From contig CM052356.1 of NCBI GenBank assembly GCA_028551475.1, forward strand, positions 20,673,884-20,737,883: DNA of 64,000 bases. Reading direction: 5' to 3'. The stretch is from Casuarina equisetifolia (taxonomy: Eukaryota > Streptophyta > Magnoliopsida > Fagales > Casuarinaceae). The notes under the pieces were generated by a model, which did no database searches, was not told the origin of the DNA, and saw only the letters and a list, made by a program, of their open reading frames with translations. Position 1 is the stretch's first letter, and the number at the start of each line of letters is the position of its first letter. Below are positions 1 through 14,800 of the stretch, in pieces. Position numbers and translations under genes: made by a program.

Positions 1-357
1 TCCACACAACTAACAAAAGAAAACTCTATCAAACTTCAAGTCTGCACAACCAACATTTGGAGCTATCTAACAAAGACTACCAGCCATCCCTTTATTCAAA
101 AAGGCTTTTTCCTTCTTTTGTAAAAAAATATACAACAATCACATAAGCAGTATCTCCAACAAACCATCCACTTATCATCTTAGAGGCACATGCATTGACA
201 ATGAAAGCCACACATTTTAGTCCTAATCTTCACACAAGAAATTATAGAAGTAATTTGGCATGACTTATGCTTCAATACTGGTTAACAAAATAAACAAAGA
301 TGCTAGAGATCAAAGCTTAACAAAGAAGCAAGCACTAAACTTCAATAAATAATTTAC

Positions 358-1752
358 CTGTCCAATGACAAACTCAAGGTTGCCCTTAAACCGCCGCCTT
401 AATTCACTCTCTGGAGTGGCTAAAAGTTTCTTAGCACTACCATTACTAATCCCAGATACAATAGCGATCAAAGCAGTTGTATCAAAATTTATAAAATCTC
501 CATCACCTAACAAAGTCCCGACATCATTAGATGCCACACTTTTGACATATGAAGGGCAAAGTTTCATCCCCAAAATGAGTTGACATAAAGAATCATCCAC
601 ATTCCCCTCCAATTGCTCTTCCAAAATCCTTGGCATGACAGCAGCAGCACTTCTACCAGTGAAATCACATCCAGAAATTGAAACAGCAGCACCAATATCA
701 TCAACCTTTATTTCAAACACACGTGCCTCTTGATATGATCTACCAAGCACATGTACCCAGTCAGCATCCAAATCCTCAGAGAAGTCAAACTCGTAAACAG
801 AAAACTGCAATACAATTTCAGAAGCCCCGAATTCTTCTCTAAGTTTCTCTTTAACAAAGTTTCCAACTCCATTTGAGAAGGAAAGAATGATTGACGAAGG
901 TTTCAATGCCATTGTAGATTGAGCTGAAGCAAGGACTTCTTCTACCCTCAATTTCAAGCCCTTAGTCTTTTGGCATCTATCCCAAGAAACGTACCTTGGG
1001 TTCCTATCCGACACAATAATCCACACAGGTTTCCCATTGAGAGTACAAACCACATCAACATGGGTACCTTTGGAACAAGAATTGGATCTCCGCCCCTTGC
1101 AATCTGTAGGAAATAGAGGAATTGGCTTGCAAACTCGAGAAACTCCCGTTACAAAAGGCTGCTGGAGTATGTGAACGACTGCCTCGAGGTGGCCGACATT
1201 GACACTGTCCCCATGTAAGAAGAATGATCACATATCTAATCACTAAAATTTCTCATAAGCAAAGCAGGACAGTAACTTCTGATTAAAAACCAGTACTTTG
1301 CTATATTTCAGCCGATGAAAAGGAAGACAATATATTGAACTAGAAAATGAACCATCCTAGATTATTAAATGAACTGCTAAATCAGTGTACAACGATGTCC
1401 CAAGAAAACAATAGCATTTGAAAAACAAGGTTGACATAGACCTTGCAGGTGTTCTAAACCGTCATAACCTTCCAGTCAGCACTGGAGATGGAGACAGACA
1501 CAAACAGAAAGCGGCAGAACTCCGCTGATGCAGAAAGGATTTTGGGTAGGCTCACCTTAGACGTGGGATAGGGAGAGAAGAGCAGCGGGAGAGGAAAGCG
1601 AGCTCCGAGTGGGCGAGTTTGAGGAGAGTCCGCCTGCATGAGCCGGTTAGGGTGGAGGACGACGCCGGCAATCCCTCTATTCTATCAATCACAGCCCTAC
1701 ATCTCTGCTTTGCCAATTCCACTTCTTCTGCAACCCCTTTTGCTTCCGTCAT
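358..1752 (-). CDS. UPF0415 / C7orf25-homologue (DUF1308) protein, 3' part outside window
   Basis: Two exons are visible on the minus strand: 1752-1556 and 1204-358. The first intron has donor GTGAGC at 1555 and acceptor CAG at 1205-1207. The second exon ends at CAG/GTAAAT (358/357), so the gene continues beyond the left edge. About 348 residues are visible. Exon 1 encodes the family's N-terminal region with RCRAVIDRIEGLP and RRTLLKLAHSELAFLSR. The joined exons then give NVGHLEAVVHILQQPF and a stretch reading VSRVCKPIP, hallmarks of DUF1308. Near residue 310 the motif NFDTTALIA resembles the start of PIN-type nuclease folds, an inference only. The ATG at 1752 is the first in frame and matches the family start. 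No disruption is seen in the visible part. Biochemical function of the family is unknown. Family assignment is firm. Confidence 0.88.
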
Positions 1753-1756
1753 TTGC

Positions 1757-4564
1757 TAACTACGACGAATTACACCAAAGAGTGGAACAGGAACAAGTCG
1801 TAAGTAGAGTCACTGGGTGTTTCTTCTTAACTTCCTCTGCGTCTTCTGCAACTGTAGACGCCATGGGATCATTCCTTCCCCTGTTTCTATAATCTCTTCG
1901 ACATCAGCACCCTATTTGGAAAATAAACTAACCGCCTCTCCCTTTCTTTTTCAATTGATCTAAGTCCACAATAATCAACCGCCTCAGGATTAACAAGTAT
2001 CCTATCCAGGTAGCCTGAGTAAATCCAGTTTGTTTTTCCTGCCTTGGTCATTTTTTATGAGAAATAGGATCGTGGTTTAATTTAAAAATTAACTCATCAA
2101 ATAAAAGAGCATCCGTATACTTAATTAGATATACCAACTCATGGTTTAATAATATGAGATGAGATATCTATAACATCAATGACTCTTAACTAACTCGTAT
2201 AGATAAAAATGTTAAGAAAAAAAAAAAAGAAACTTTGGTATCATATTAACAATTATAAAAAAATGTTTTTAATTTAAATTTTTAAGTATTAAGTGAATAA
2301 ACTTATTATTTTATAAACTATCTTTTAAAATTATTTATATGTTTATTATATAGTATTTAACATAATCCCTTGCCCTAAGTATGAAGCAACATCTTTTACA
2401 TAAATCTTTGTCTATAAGTAAACGGTAAAATATACAATCTAAATTCTCGATAAACTTCTTAGTAGTGTAGAACAATATTTTTTTTTTATAATTTCCTTGT
2501 CACATAAAAATAAAGTATAAGCTTTGGTATAGCCTTTGATGATATTTTATTTTTTATACTTAACTACTATTACATCTTTTAAGTGTGAAACTTTTATCTC
2601 TAACATTCACCTATATATCAAACATACTTTAGACTCAACATTAAATAAAGAGAAATATATGTATCTAACACACTTAGCATATTATAAGAATTTAAAATTG
2701 AATGAGAGCATGTCAAAAATATATATTATAGTTTAACTTAAAAGCTAGTTCTTATTACTCTCTTACTCTAATATTCTCTTTTGTTATTATTTCAATAAGG
2801 TCTTTTGAACATAGTTAAAATCCGGTAATATTATTGTTTAAGTCAATTATAATCAAATAAAAAAGAGAACCCCTTAAAAATCACTCAAACTGTAATTTCA
2901 TCGGATAGCTGCCCCAATTGGTTTTGATGCTATTCATTATAATTCAAGAAAAGTGCCTACAAATTAAATCAATTGAAATTCCTTAAATCACAAATTAAAT
3001 TTTACTAAAATTTAACCATTATTGATATTAAGTAATAACTAATTTAATCTAATTTGGATGAAGCAGAAGAAATACTTTGATTTATTGTGCTATCTGATTA
3101 TATATTCAAGCAAAAAAATAACGCAAAGTTGAAAGAAAAATCACCGACAGTGGTTCATCCCGAAACAATTGAGGAGCATCGCCATCCCTTATAAGGTGCC
3201 AAAAGCATCGACCCCTTCTACCAAGCACTCTCTGGCGGGAGTTTCTGCAACGAGTCCTTTCTCATCCTTACCCTTTCTCGATTTTTGTACTGGTAATTAT
3301 TTCTCTTATCACTCTTTCATGGTTGTGCAGGTTGTTATTATTTTTTATTTTTTATTTTTTCTTTTTATTGCTTTATATCAGTTTCGGTGCATTCCACTCT
3401 TATACTATGTTTGGATCCCGAGAAAACGGATGACAGGAAATATTATATAGAACTTGCCTTCCAAAGAGTTGAGCCGACTATCTGTGCTAAGCTTAGTTGA
3501 GTCCGGACATCATGGAATCTTGGAAAATTCACAGATTTTTAAATTTTTCTTTCCTTTTTTTTTTTTAAAAAAAAATTCTTTTCCCGACGTCTTCTCGACG
3601 GCCAACCAGTGATAAGCCGGCACTTTTTTCTTGCTGGTGAGATATTTGAGTAGCCATTGATGTATTCCCTCTCGTCCACGACCACAAGCACCTCCGGTGG
3701 CCACCCTGGAAGTCGAGGTGAAAAAGAGAATTAGGGAGAATTAGGTTTGAGTGGCAAACAGTTAGAACTCCTCAATTTTTAAATGTTAAAATTCTTTTAC
3801 TTCCCTCTGCTTTCTTGCTGACCAGGTACGGATCATTCTTTTGATCAAGTTTTTGTTTTCCCTAGAGATTTTTGACAACAACTATCATAGCACACCGTAT
3901 TATGGCCACGTGTATCAAACCTACTTATCATTTAGGTTATTATTCCAATATCAGGGCGAATATAGAGCCTGTTTAGATTTTAGCTATTTTAGAAGTTCTG
4001 CTTACCAAGTTCCTAGATTGCAATTTCCTATGTATGCTTTGAGTTTATAGTGGCTGGACCTCTGTGATCTTGGAATTTAATTTTGGCGACAGATTTTAAG
4101 GCTGAACTTGGAACAATTTGCAAGAAGTAATTTTCTTTTTTGTTAAATAAGTGGTCTTTCTGATCCTTGGAGCGCAAGGAGCATAGATGTGTGTTTGTTT
4201 CCTTTAAAATGGAAAAACAGCGTTTGGCATAATATGTATAGTGGCATCAACCAAAAGCATTATGTGAAACTGAGTTCAGGCACAAGATTAAAGGAGGAAA
4301 GAGAAGTCTTAGGTCAGGCTTCAGCAGCATGGACTTGAATCGGTTAATTTGGTGAACCTATTAAGATTGAAAGAAGCTTGTACAAACAAACGTCTGTCTG
4401 GTAAAATGGGTCATCTTATGTAGAAGAGTTACTGTTCATATACCCTTTGAATTTAGTCCGTGAGGCATATAATTAGTTTCATTTCAGTAAGACAGTAATT
4501 AATATGCTCTATATAGTAATTGGTTGACCTGATGCTTATTTGTGTGTAGAGCATTGGTGAAGTG
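1757..4564. other. Intergenic DNA between UPF0415-like gene and CWF18-like gene
   Basis: The stretch from about 2050 to 3120 is very AT-rich, with no coding signal longer than chance. From about 3130 to 3720 the base composition is more mixed. A possible non-coding first exon of the downstream splicing-factor gene ends near 3291 (ACTG/GTAATT), and the only well-placed acceptor before its ATG is GTGTGTAG at about 4549. This 5'UTR splice is plausible but unproven. I see no RNA gene here. Confidence 0.4.
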
Positions 4565-7403
4565 ATGGCAGCAGAAGAGGATTCCATCGAACAAGCTGTG
4601 GCAGCTCGCCAGGAGAGGCTGAGGGCTCTTAAAGTGGCTCAGGAATTGTTAAATACTCCAGATGAGGATTCTGCTCAAGTTGAGCGGGAGTCTAATGATC
4701 AGAATGGAACTGATGAAGAAAAGTGAGTGTTTCCTTTTCTTCTCTTTCCTGAATTTTCTCGTCACTCATAGTTTCGACATTCCATTTTTTGGGTTCCATT
4801 GTTTGTGACTGTATTACTCTATGCTGTTAAGCCTTATAAGTACCACCTTCACCAAAATAATTCTCATTCAGAAATGAAGTGATTAGTTAATTATGATCCT
4901 CATTTCAGAGTTTGCGTGGTGTTGGAATTTTGTTTACTGAATCAGTACAACTTAATGGAATTACGAAGTAACAGCAGATTTGCAATCATATCTTTGTATA
5001 GTGTACTGTTGCGTTTGAAACATAACCCATATTAGCAAACTGTTCTTGAAAAAGGATTTCACATATTATCAAATAAAGCACTGGTGAGGTCTTATCATGC
5101 TTGCTTCGGCAAGAGGTTAAAAGGCATTCATTTTAAGACTGACTTTGGCTGCTTTATTTTGTGGAAACTTCATATTGGTTCCTGAACTTCTCAGTCATAT
5201 TAATTTTGTTGTTATGCAAGAATTTTCACATTGAACATGAAGGGCTTTCCACCATTTCTTATTAACTTTTCACCAATGTCTTAATATCATGGCGAGTATT
5301 CTTTTACAATGATGATGTTAATGATGTTGATGGATTATCTGTAAGAATCAATTGGTGTGTTATGGTTCTCTAATATATGTTTAAGAATGTTTAGAGGTGG
5401 GTTCTTTTCTTAGCTTTTTGTATATGGACATCTTCTTTGTCTATTATAAATGCTTGCCTTAACCTATAACTGCTATTCTTTTTTCAGTCCTCTCAACATG
5501 AAATTTCGGAATTATGTTCCACATGATAAGCAACTTCAGGAGGGAAAACTGGCTCCACCATCTCTACCAAAGTTTGAAGACCCTGTTGCAGCTGAGCCTC
5601 CCCCATCAGCAAAGGAGGTAGTTGATTACTTGCATTATGGAATTCTCCTAGTAGCTTTAACCAGTGTGTATTTGTGTTTTTTCATCTTGTCTGTTCTTGT
5701 GATCTAATTTGGTGGTACTACTCAGGATCCATTTGTGAATATTGCTCCAAAGAAACCAAACTGGGACCTTAGGAGGGATGTGCAGAAGAAACTGGATAAG
5801 CTTGAACGACGTACCCAGAAGGCATTGTTTAAACTCATGGGTTCGTATATACCTTTTTTACGATCATTATCTGAGCTTGAGCATGGTTGGATCATGAAAC
5901 TGTTTTAACTCGTTTCTACTTAGGGTTCGCTTTAGGGATGTTCCTTATAGCTATGCACCTGAGATGTGAAGCATTTTTGTCCAATCATTTTGTGTTTATT
6001 TCTTCTTGCCTTCTAGATTTAGTTAGCAATAGAAGTAGTATGGCTATTTCTGAGGGTAGTCCTGTAAGTTTCATATTTGGCAATGGACTTGGGAAAGCTG
6101 CCAATGCTACTAGATAAATCAGTTCAACTTCTATAGCCAAGAAGATAAAATAAGAGACTAAAATACGAACATAGTATATAGGATAAATATGAGGTCCAAA
6201 CTGAGAAGTGTTGCACCCCCTTGAAATGAGCGCATGTACGTCACTAGAAGCATTTTTATTGGATGCTATAGTTGCTTTGATGTGAAATGATGTTGCATTG
6301 CTTATTGGGTGGACAATCTTATCTATATTTGTGCTATGTGCTTGTGTGGGTGGATATTTTCTGTGCTATGGTAATATGTTGTCCACATGCTCAAATAGAA
6401 TTTTGGTAAGTAATTCCTACTTCTATTTCTGATAGCATAGGTCAAAACATGCAAGTGTACAAAACAAATCTGAAGTTCAAAACAATGACCTACTCTAGCT
6501 GATCATGAATTGTCTACTGCTTTACTTATTCTTGTGGTAAAATTTTTATACCATGTTAATTGAGATGACAAAATTATTAATATATATTCAGTGCATTTCA
6601 GAGCTCCAATAGATAAAGACCCACTTTTGATTTTCTTTTGAAGCCAAATTTCCTTTGGAAGGAAACTATGACTGGCCTCTTTATGGTACAGAAATGTGAA
6701 AACCTTGAAGTTTCAAAAGGAACAAGAAATGCCAAAACTAAAGCCAGGTTGCGAAAGCTTTCAAAACCTCTTTAGTAAGAGGTTTGAAATCTAGAACATA
6801 AGTAATACTAAATTATAGATCTGAATTATAGCTAACTAAAGCCTTACAGTTTCAGCTTAATTAATACTAAACAAAAAGACAAAGTATCATTAGAAATCCC
6901 AGTGCTGCCTTTACATTAATGCTGTTAACAGCATGAACTCTTTTGAATTGTAAACTAACATTTGCAACCGAATTTCATAATATGCCCTCTTGATTTTGGA
7001 AAAGAAGTGTCAAGTACCATACCTCTTATCATGGACGCTAAAACCTTTGGATTTCAACACCACCCTACAGGATCATAAGGTTAAAGTTAGACCACAAGGC
7101 CATAGTGTGAAAAACTTTGTTTCTTTCTCTAACATGAGTAGATTCAGATATGTTGAGACCAACACAAGTGCACTTCCAATGATTATCCTCTTTTTTTATT
7201 CCCTTTCTTGGTAAGCCAGCACTGTTGTTCCCCCTCTTTATGTGTTAGGTTTCTGTGAAGTTGATCTAGACAACAATGTCACTGAATAATTATGGCTCAT
7301 AATTATTCTACGTAGTTTGAATGATTGTGTGATTTCTACAGAGGAACAAGAAAAACAGAAGCAGTTGGCTGAAGAAGATGTCAGCAATGGTGCACAAGAC
7401 TGA
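4565..7403 (+). CDS. CCDC12: CWF18/CCDC12-type pre-mRNA splicing factor
   Basis: Four coding exons join in frame: 4565-4722, 5488-5617, 5726-5840 and 7342-7403, giving 154 residues, close to human CCDC12 (166). All introns are GT-AG. The protein starts [19 protein letters not shown], a coiled-coil-like acidic/basic helix. It then has the family core ([15 protein letters not shown], and [17 protein letters not shown] followed by [20 protein letters not shown]) and a helical end with [16 protein letters not shown]. Family members (fission yeast Cwf18, human CCDC12) belong to the activated spliceosome, associated with the Prp19/CDC5L complex, so a nuclear splicing role is expected. The ATG at 4565 follows a likely 5'UTR acceptor at about 4549 and is the only sensible start. 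Intron 3 (1.5 kb) holds no recognisable insertion. Confidence 0.92.
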
Positions 7404-8856
7404 GTGTTATCTTGTAGGTGAGCTTCGGCTGGAGAATTGTGTCAAGAACAATGGAGAAGCGATGAGATTTTAGGTAAGGTGATATAAGTTGAAGAACTTC
7501 TGCGATGACATAGGAAAGAGAAATGCTGAAATTTGGTGAGGCACCATATTCCGGCCATGATGATAGGTCCAACGGATATTGTCTTACAATCCTTTTTTAC
7601 TGTTGTGTTTTTAACTTTCCTGATTATGTTTTAATTGGCCAAAAGGATAGGTTTTCATAGTATCGCCCTGCGTTTTTATTGCTATCACATAAATTCTTGT
7701 TGCACTCCAACCATCATATGAGGGATATCGTTCATTTTCAGCGTTGCGATTAGAATATCCTCAATTTTCCTCTATTGTGGAGGTATTGGAGTTCCTTGTT
7801 TGTAAGGGGGAATGTGATGGACGCGGGACTGCCTCATTACCAACTCAAACTTGCTCGCACCCTGTTCTTTTTAGTTTTGGGTGTTAATGATGCTTGTTCC
7901 CCTAGGTGGGCTTCTGAAATCTCTGAGTGCAGCACCATAATCCTTTCCTCTGAGGAAAAATTAAATTTGTAATTTTTAAGTTTGGCATTTAATTGCTTTT
8001 ATCTACATTCCAAATTATTATCATGGGAACGGTTTGTCACATTGCATTCATTAACACATCTGAAGGTGGCATTCATCTATTATAGCATGATGCATTAAAC
8101 CACTTAAAAGAGAGAGAAATCTGAAGATTGGCGCGTGGTTCGGCTCCTATCACCCCCTTCACGTGATTCGCAAGCCACTTTTACCTTGGTAAAAGGTAAA
8201 AGAGGTAGCTCTAGCAACTCAAAGTTATCTTGTGCTCTCTACCACTCTAATGCAAGTTGGCTTAGTTCATACTTGAGTTTCTTGCCACCACGACTTCCTG
8301 GAGGGAAAGAGTCAATGTCAAGCCGAATGTGAAACACGTCAATGCAATGCAGCGATTGCCACGCACTTAAGGAAGAAAAACCAAAAACCAAAAACCAAAA
8401 ACCAAAAGGGCATTCAAATTTTGCGATGTGACTGTTGTGGGCGCGGGAACAACGATAGTAGCGAACTTCATGATCACCGTTCTCAAACTTGTTCAAAGCT
8501 TCCCTGTCAGGGATATAAACTGTGAACCAGAAAAGGAAATGCATTATAACGTCATTTGTCAATGCTAAAATCGAACAAACACTTTTTTTATTTCTTCTTT
8601 GTCGTAACTGTTAACACACAATAGCAACTTGGACAAATCTCTATCAGACGATACGTGATATACTTCGTGAGAGAGAAGGGATCCACTCTCCTCCCCACCC
8701 TTCTCCCCCGCCCAAAAAAAGAGAAAAAAAGAAAAAAGTCACAATGGACCATCAGACCACAACAATTGAGTCATTGTAGTCCGCATGGTTTTAAAATGGG
8801 CTTCAATGTTTAAGATTGGCCCCTGTACCTCTGTAATCCGGAAAACATTTTTATGT
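7404..8856. other. 3' regions of convergent genes, no further gene seen
   Basis: This holds the 3'UTR of the CWF18-like gene and that of the BRO1-domain gene, which converge here. A short AACCAAA-type run (about 8379-8407) and mixed low-complexity sequence are present. Open frames in 8135-8562 overlap each other on both strands and match nothing I know. Confidence 0.4.
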
Positions 8857-11800
8857 TTATCTTCTGCCACTCTTGTGCTGGTTGGAGCCAGTTTGCTCTC
8901 TATTTGTGTTCTCGTTCCACGAGGGATCCACTGGAGGAAGTTGATATTCATCAGGTTTCAGAGCCAGCGCAAAGTCAGGCAATGTCGGTGCCGTTTCCAT
9001 GATTCTGCAGTCAAGATTAGTGAATCATTTGGTTATTCCTAAACATCCTTTCATCAATCAAGAATGAAAAAAGGAAAAAGTATTATATTCATTATCCAGT
9101 CCTGCAAAACTTGCCTTTCATGAGAGTACAGATCCCGGTTTATCCGAACCTTGCTTGAAGTATCTTTTGGAATTTTCTCAGAGAGATACTTCATGGTTCC
9201 CCACGGTGGCGGATATCTGTACAAAGGAGAAGTGAAGCCTTCCTCAGGAAAAAAAAAAATATAATTCAAGGGACAGTAGAAAAACAAGATTGCTAAAAAA
9301 CAAACTGACTCCCAATAACTAATTGTTGGAATGATTTCCACCATTTATAGACTTTATGTAGAAGTACTCTCAGTTGATGAAGTGGAATGACCATAGATTA
9401 GGTGATCCCTCGATATAATATGAATGCCTAATGAGAACTCGAAGGTCCGGCAAAGTTATGAACCAACATTTAGGGTCCACTAAAATGGAATCAAAGCGCA
9501 CAAATGCTGACCAACCACTGAGAAGCAACACCGTATTTTGCAACAAGCATAACCTAGGACAAACCGCATGCAAACATTAATACCCTGCATTTGAATGGAG
9601 GCAGCACTTAAGCACGATAATGATCTCACATACCCTGAACATGACAGCTATGGCTATAAGTAAACCATTTGTCTATATCCCTCCACCCTGAACATGACAG
9701 CTATGGCTATAAGTAAACCATTTATCCATATCACTCCCCCTCAGCTCATGTCAAATAGTTCTCATATACATCATCGCCAAGCAAATAATGGCAGGTTTCT
9801 CAGTAAGCGCCTCTCAAATTTCCAAGATCTAAGAAATGTCTTTGAATTTGTTCTTACATCTTTCAGCTGCTTCAAGATTGAAAAAGGAGTAAACAAAGAA
9901 ATTCACAAACACCTTGAACCCATATAGGTGAATATTTAATTATTGTGAATGGCCTGTTGTATATATTGGGCTTGTGAAGTGCCAAGGATGGCAAGTTTGC
10001 TAGATATCAAGCCTACTTGGGACCCTAAGTGTTCAATTCCCAAGAATGTCAACCCTTGTTCATGTTTCCTCCTTTTGAAGAATTATGCTGCTAATCTGGT
10101 TGTCTTATTTTCTTTAATTTTAGTGGCCAACAAACTCAGTATTTTCCAGATCTGTGACAAGGACTCCACAATTGGCCCAATGGTCTTGTAAACTTTGATC
10201 TTTTATTTGGTTTTACTAACTCCCTATTAGTTCACTAACCTCATTTTACTCAAGAGTCCTAGTTGCCAACAGGAAGAGATCTCCAGCAGCTTATGTAAAA
10301 CCTCTGTAACATGTTACTCTAGAAAGAATTTTAGCAGCTATGGACGCTACTTTGAAGGTGTAGCTGTCATGTTTCCCATATATAATCCCTGAGAAACCTT
10401 TTTGATTTTTCCTAGGCTTGATTTCTTCCTTTTTCCTTTATTCTTGGAAAAATGGAAGTGATTTCTCCAAAGCTGATACCTCTCAATAAAACTCATATAA
10501 CCTTAGACTCCATCAGCAAAAGTCCCATAAAACCCAGACAACCCTCAAATATGTTTTATATCACACAACAGAAAAGAAATCCTTAGCAGCCTCACAGATT
10601 GCAGAAGAATATTTTATAGTACTTTCAGGGATAAAGGCATCATTTAAGATAAAAATTAACCAATAAGTAACTACTTCAGAGAGTTAGCCGAAAAATTTAA
10701 TTTCACAGTGATTAGAAAGCTATAATGCTTGTTTGCTAACTCTTCCTTCTTCTTTTTTTAAGTGTTTTCATTTATTTTGGCAATAACAGAAGAAGTGCCA
10801 ACTACCTTGACAGAGGAAGGGCCTTATTAAATGCCTCGCATGCCTTCCTACTTTCTTTGAAATATTCGTCTGCTGCTTGCAAAGCGGCTACAGCCATCCC
10901 ATGGTATTTTTCAGTGTTTCCTTCGTCAAGGATCAAACCATGATAATAATATGCTGCAGCCTGGTTAAAATTAAATGAAAAGAAAAAATGAGAATGTATC
11001 ACTTAAGTGTCCTACAACTTTGATACTTAATTCAGTAACCATTGAACATGGAGTGATAGAAGTAACAGTGTCAAGTGCACTAGTGGTGCTCAAATTTATC
11101 TGGTATGTCCATACACATGTTAAGTTGTATAGAGAAAAATAATCAGGGGAGATGAAACTAATGTTTTACATGTGCACACACAAAAAGACGTGGACCTGTT
11201 TAGGTATATTCATGTATAAAATAAAGAATCACATTTCCTGCATCTCAACAAGTGAAAAAGTCATTTGAAACCTGGTTTGTTAGCTTTTAAACTACATACC
11301 ATTTCAACTTTCAGACCTAGAGGATGTTCCTGAAAGAATTCTGTACCGAAAAAAAAGAAAAAGAAAAAAACTAGTGCTTAACCTAGCGACAAAGCTGCAA
11401 TATATGTAGAGAACGGTAAGTGATTGCAAATGTGCAAACCATTATGCAGGTTCTTAATTAGCAGGTGTTATGGAAACATTACATTTGAAGGTAAAAGAAT
11501 GAGATCCCTAACCAACCTTTTAATTTATCACCAATGGCACAAGCAGCCAATGGTAGTTTTCCAACATTTTTTCTTTGGGAAAATCATTTTCACTCAATGC
11601 TTCCTGTCACCTATACTAGCTCCCTATGTATCTTGGAGCTTTCTGAAAAATCATGCATTCCACAACCCGAATGCCAACTAACAAATCAATCACATATCAA
11701 TACCACGATGCAACAAATTGCAGCCTTGAGGGCCTCCTAGGAAAATTTCATGCTTTTATCAGTTGATTTTTATTTTAAGTCATCCTCATGCATCCTCAAG

Positions 11801-14800
11801 TTTAGCAGATGAACATTGGCAATTAATATCAGTTTCGGTCATGGTATTGAAGAACTCGGCTATAATCCATTAAGTCTAAGATAGATGTATAAAACAAATG
11901 CCAAATACAAACCATAATATTACCCACAAGGACCATGACTTTGGACCTTGCCTAAATCATGGCGCTGGATGACAATGAAAAGAATTCATTCAAGAAGCAT
12001 ATTACGACACATGCAATTATAAGCATCTAATTTCAAATAGCTTTAGAATGAGTTTGATTTCAGCGATTAGTGGCCTTAGGACATCCATCAGACAAGATAT
12101 GGTATACGTACTTAGAGCAAGAAATCACCCTTCCTACAGTTGTAAATCGAAATAAGTTTGTAAATTTTCTTTTGCACATTGTGAACCATTAGTCCCCTAC
12201 TTTGAGACTGTGAACATGTGAGTCTATAACCTCTTGCGTGAAGTTGCACATGGGATGGTCAACTTTACGGGAAGTTATAACATGCTTATAAGAATTGAGT
12301 TTCACATTTTGAAAACCAAATTATCAAATCGGATTAAGAGATAATGACAATTAGTGAGAACAATTAACTACAAGAAGGATGAATGATCAGAAGTAGAAGG
12401 TAGAACTAATAAGCTACCTTTGCTTCAACATATTTCCACTTCACATAAAGTCGATGCTTTTCACCCCAACCATTTGCTAGTGGGAGGTTCATTATGTTAT
12501 CTTGAGCCTGCAAAGTAAACGCGATCAATAAGAGCACTATGTACTCCAGAATGACTGATTGCACCTTTTTTCAACAGAGGTAACAGAACAACTAGCCCAC
12601 ATCATATGTCATTCTGTAGGATGAACAATCATGAATAACTTGGTAAGAATGTTATTGCTAGTAGCCACCAAGTCATAAACTTATCATCACTATCACATGC
12701 AACGGAGTAGAACAACTAACTCATTATAGGGGGGAAACATGGAGCATCTAGCGCAATTGAATTTGGATTACTGTACAAGGAATCACGCTAGTAAATGCAG
12801 AAAAATAAGTTGTGGCAACAGAACCTATCCTGAAATGCGATCCCCAAAAATCAACCAAAGGTTCTACTGGTTTTGGACAAGTTAACAAGAAAGAGTCTCA
12901 AGACATAATAACTGGTTAAGGATAAAAAAGCTTCCTTTTAGTCCTTATAAAACAACGTGTCTAGGTAGAAACTCTTAAAACCTCCATGTCTTTAGGATAT
13001 TAGTGAGTGATTCACATCAAAAGAATTAAAGCTGTCATTGAAATGATATTCTAGAAACACTGTTAGAAAGAATCTCTTCTATTAATAGGGTAACTCCACC
13101 TGTGGAAAAAGTAAGCCAATTCCAGCTCAATGCATAAGATCTATGAGATTTTATAGACAATCCTATCTTAGAGAAGTTGGATCAGACACTGCCAGTTTGG
13201 TTCTAATCGGTATATTTGGAAAGAGCTAAGAATAGCAATAGGATTCTTTGTGCAGAGGATACTGGGGAGTCACAGTACTCAAAGCAGCACAGGATATCAA
13301 AATGATGTTGCAGAAGGACAATACAAATACCGCCAGTCTGTTGCCTACAACAACTTATTGATAGAGATAATTCCATTCATAATAAATACTGTACCAACTA
13401 GCCAAACCAGTTCAAGCACAATACACTTGGTTTATGTACCGTTTAAACAGAGGAATAGTATCAAAGGGATCAGTATATTGAACAAGGCCAACATAAAAAT
13501 AGCAATACCATGTTTTTTGAAGAGATTACAGACTCAGAAGTTTTTTTTTTTTTTTTTCCTAACATACAGCCTTACATTCAGAGTTACCTTCCCACTTGGA
13601 ACTGACGGATTAATTTCCCAAGAAAAAGGTTAATCATTATTTGAGTAGCACTCACAAACCAATTCTGTCCTTCTATGTGAGTGTGTGCATTAGATTTGCT
13701 AAATCAAAGCTTTTGTGAATCTATAAACCAGAACCAAATCTACCACTACCAACCAAACACCACCTCCCCCACCCCCCACAAAAAAAAAAAAAAATCCTCA
13801 CTAACATCCTTCCCCTCTGGAAAGGAGAGACCTCCTTACACAAGCCAGTACTTTCACATTCTGAGATTCAGACTCGTCATAAGCCACTGGGATTGACTAT
13901 GAACCTCTAAGTGTTATCTAGAGTTGGAACTACCAAAATGTATACAACCTGCAACCACTGAATATGGCAGTAGTGAACGGTAAAAATAATGGCAAAATCA
14001 ATTTATCTGTCCTTGGCATCAAAGACTTGCTGCTATCAACCATAAAGCTACAACTTAGCTGACCCCAAGTCAAACTCCAATTGATTAAAAGAAGAAAGAA
14101 ATAGAAAAACTTGAGCTTAAACTTTTAGCTCTACCTTTGGAGTATTTAAGCAGCATCTAAGTGATGCATGCGTTCATTCAGAAACAAAAGAAGAAAAAAA
14201 GATAGGCTTCATATGACATTTGTGTAGCCTACAAGTTCTTACTTCCCAGCATATTGCCACTGAGATCATAAACACGTGACTGCTTAAACAGGATGCTGTA
14301 CACACAAACAGGGTTTTGATAGATCAGAACTGCGAACTTCATAAACAAGGTCTTGAAAGCATACAAGATAGAATTCCTACCCAAATAATTAAAGAAAAAT
14401 GAAACCCTTCTAACAAATGTTGCAGAAAGAGGATCTGATGGCATCCTGCCATGGATCAAAACTTAAGTGCCAACAAATTATGGATTTTATGATTTCTAAA
14501 GCCGGAAGTTCACTACATATAAATTATCTATCCCATATGAAGTCCAAAAGACAAGAAAGAATAGGATCCTGAAAACTTTAGGCTCACAATCAATTGTAAA
14601 GTCACAGTGCAAATACCTGCTGCCAGTACTTCACCATCTCACATGCAAGTCTTCGTTTAACTGCAAGGGTAGCTTTGGTACTATCAATTGCCATTCCAAG
14701 TTGGATGTCAGCACCCTACATTGGAAAAATCATCAGAGGGAAAAACCAAACAAATGAGGAGGGAATGAACTAAAGGAAAGAATCAAGTCTAAACTATGAT

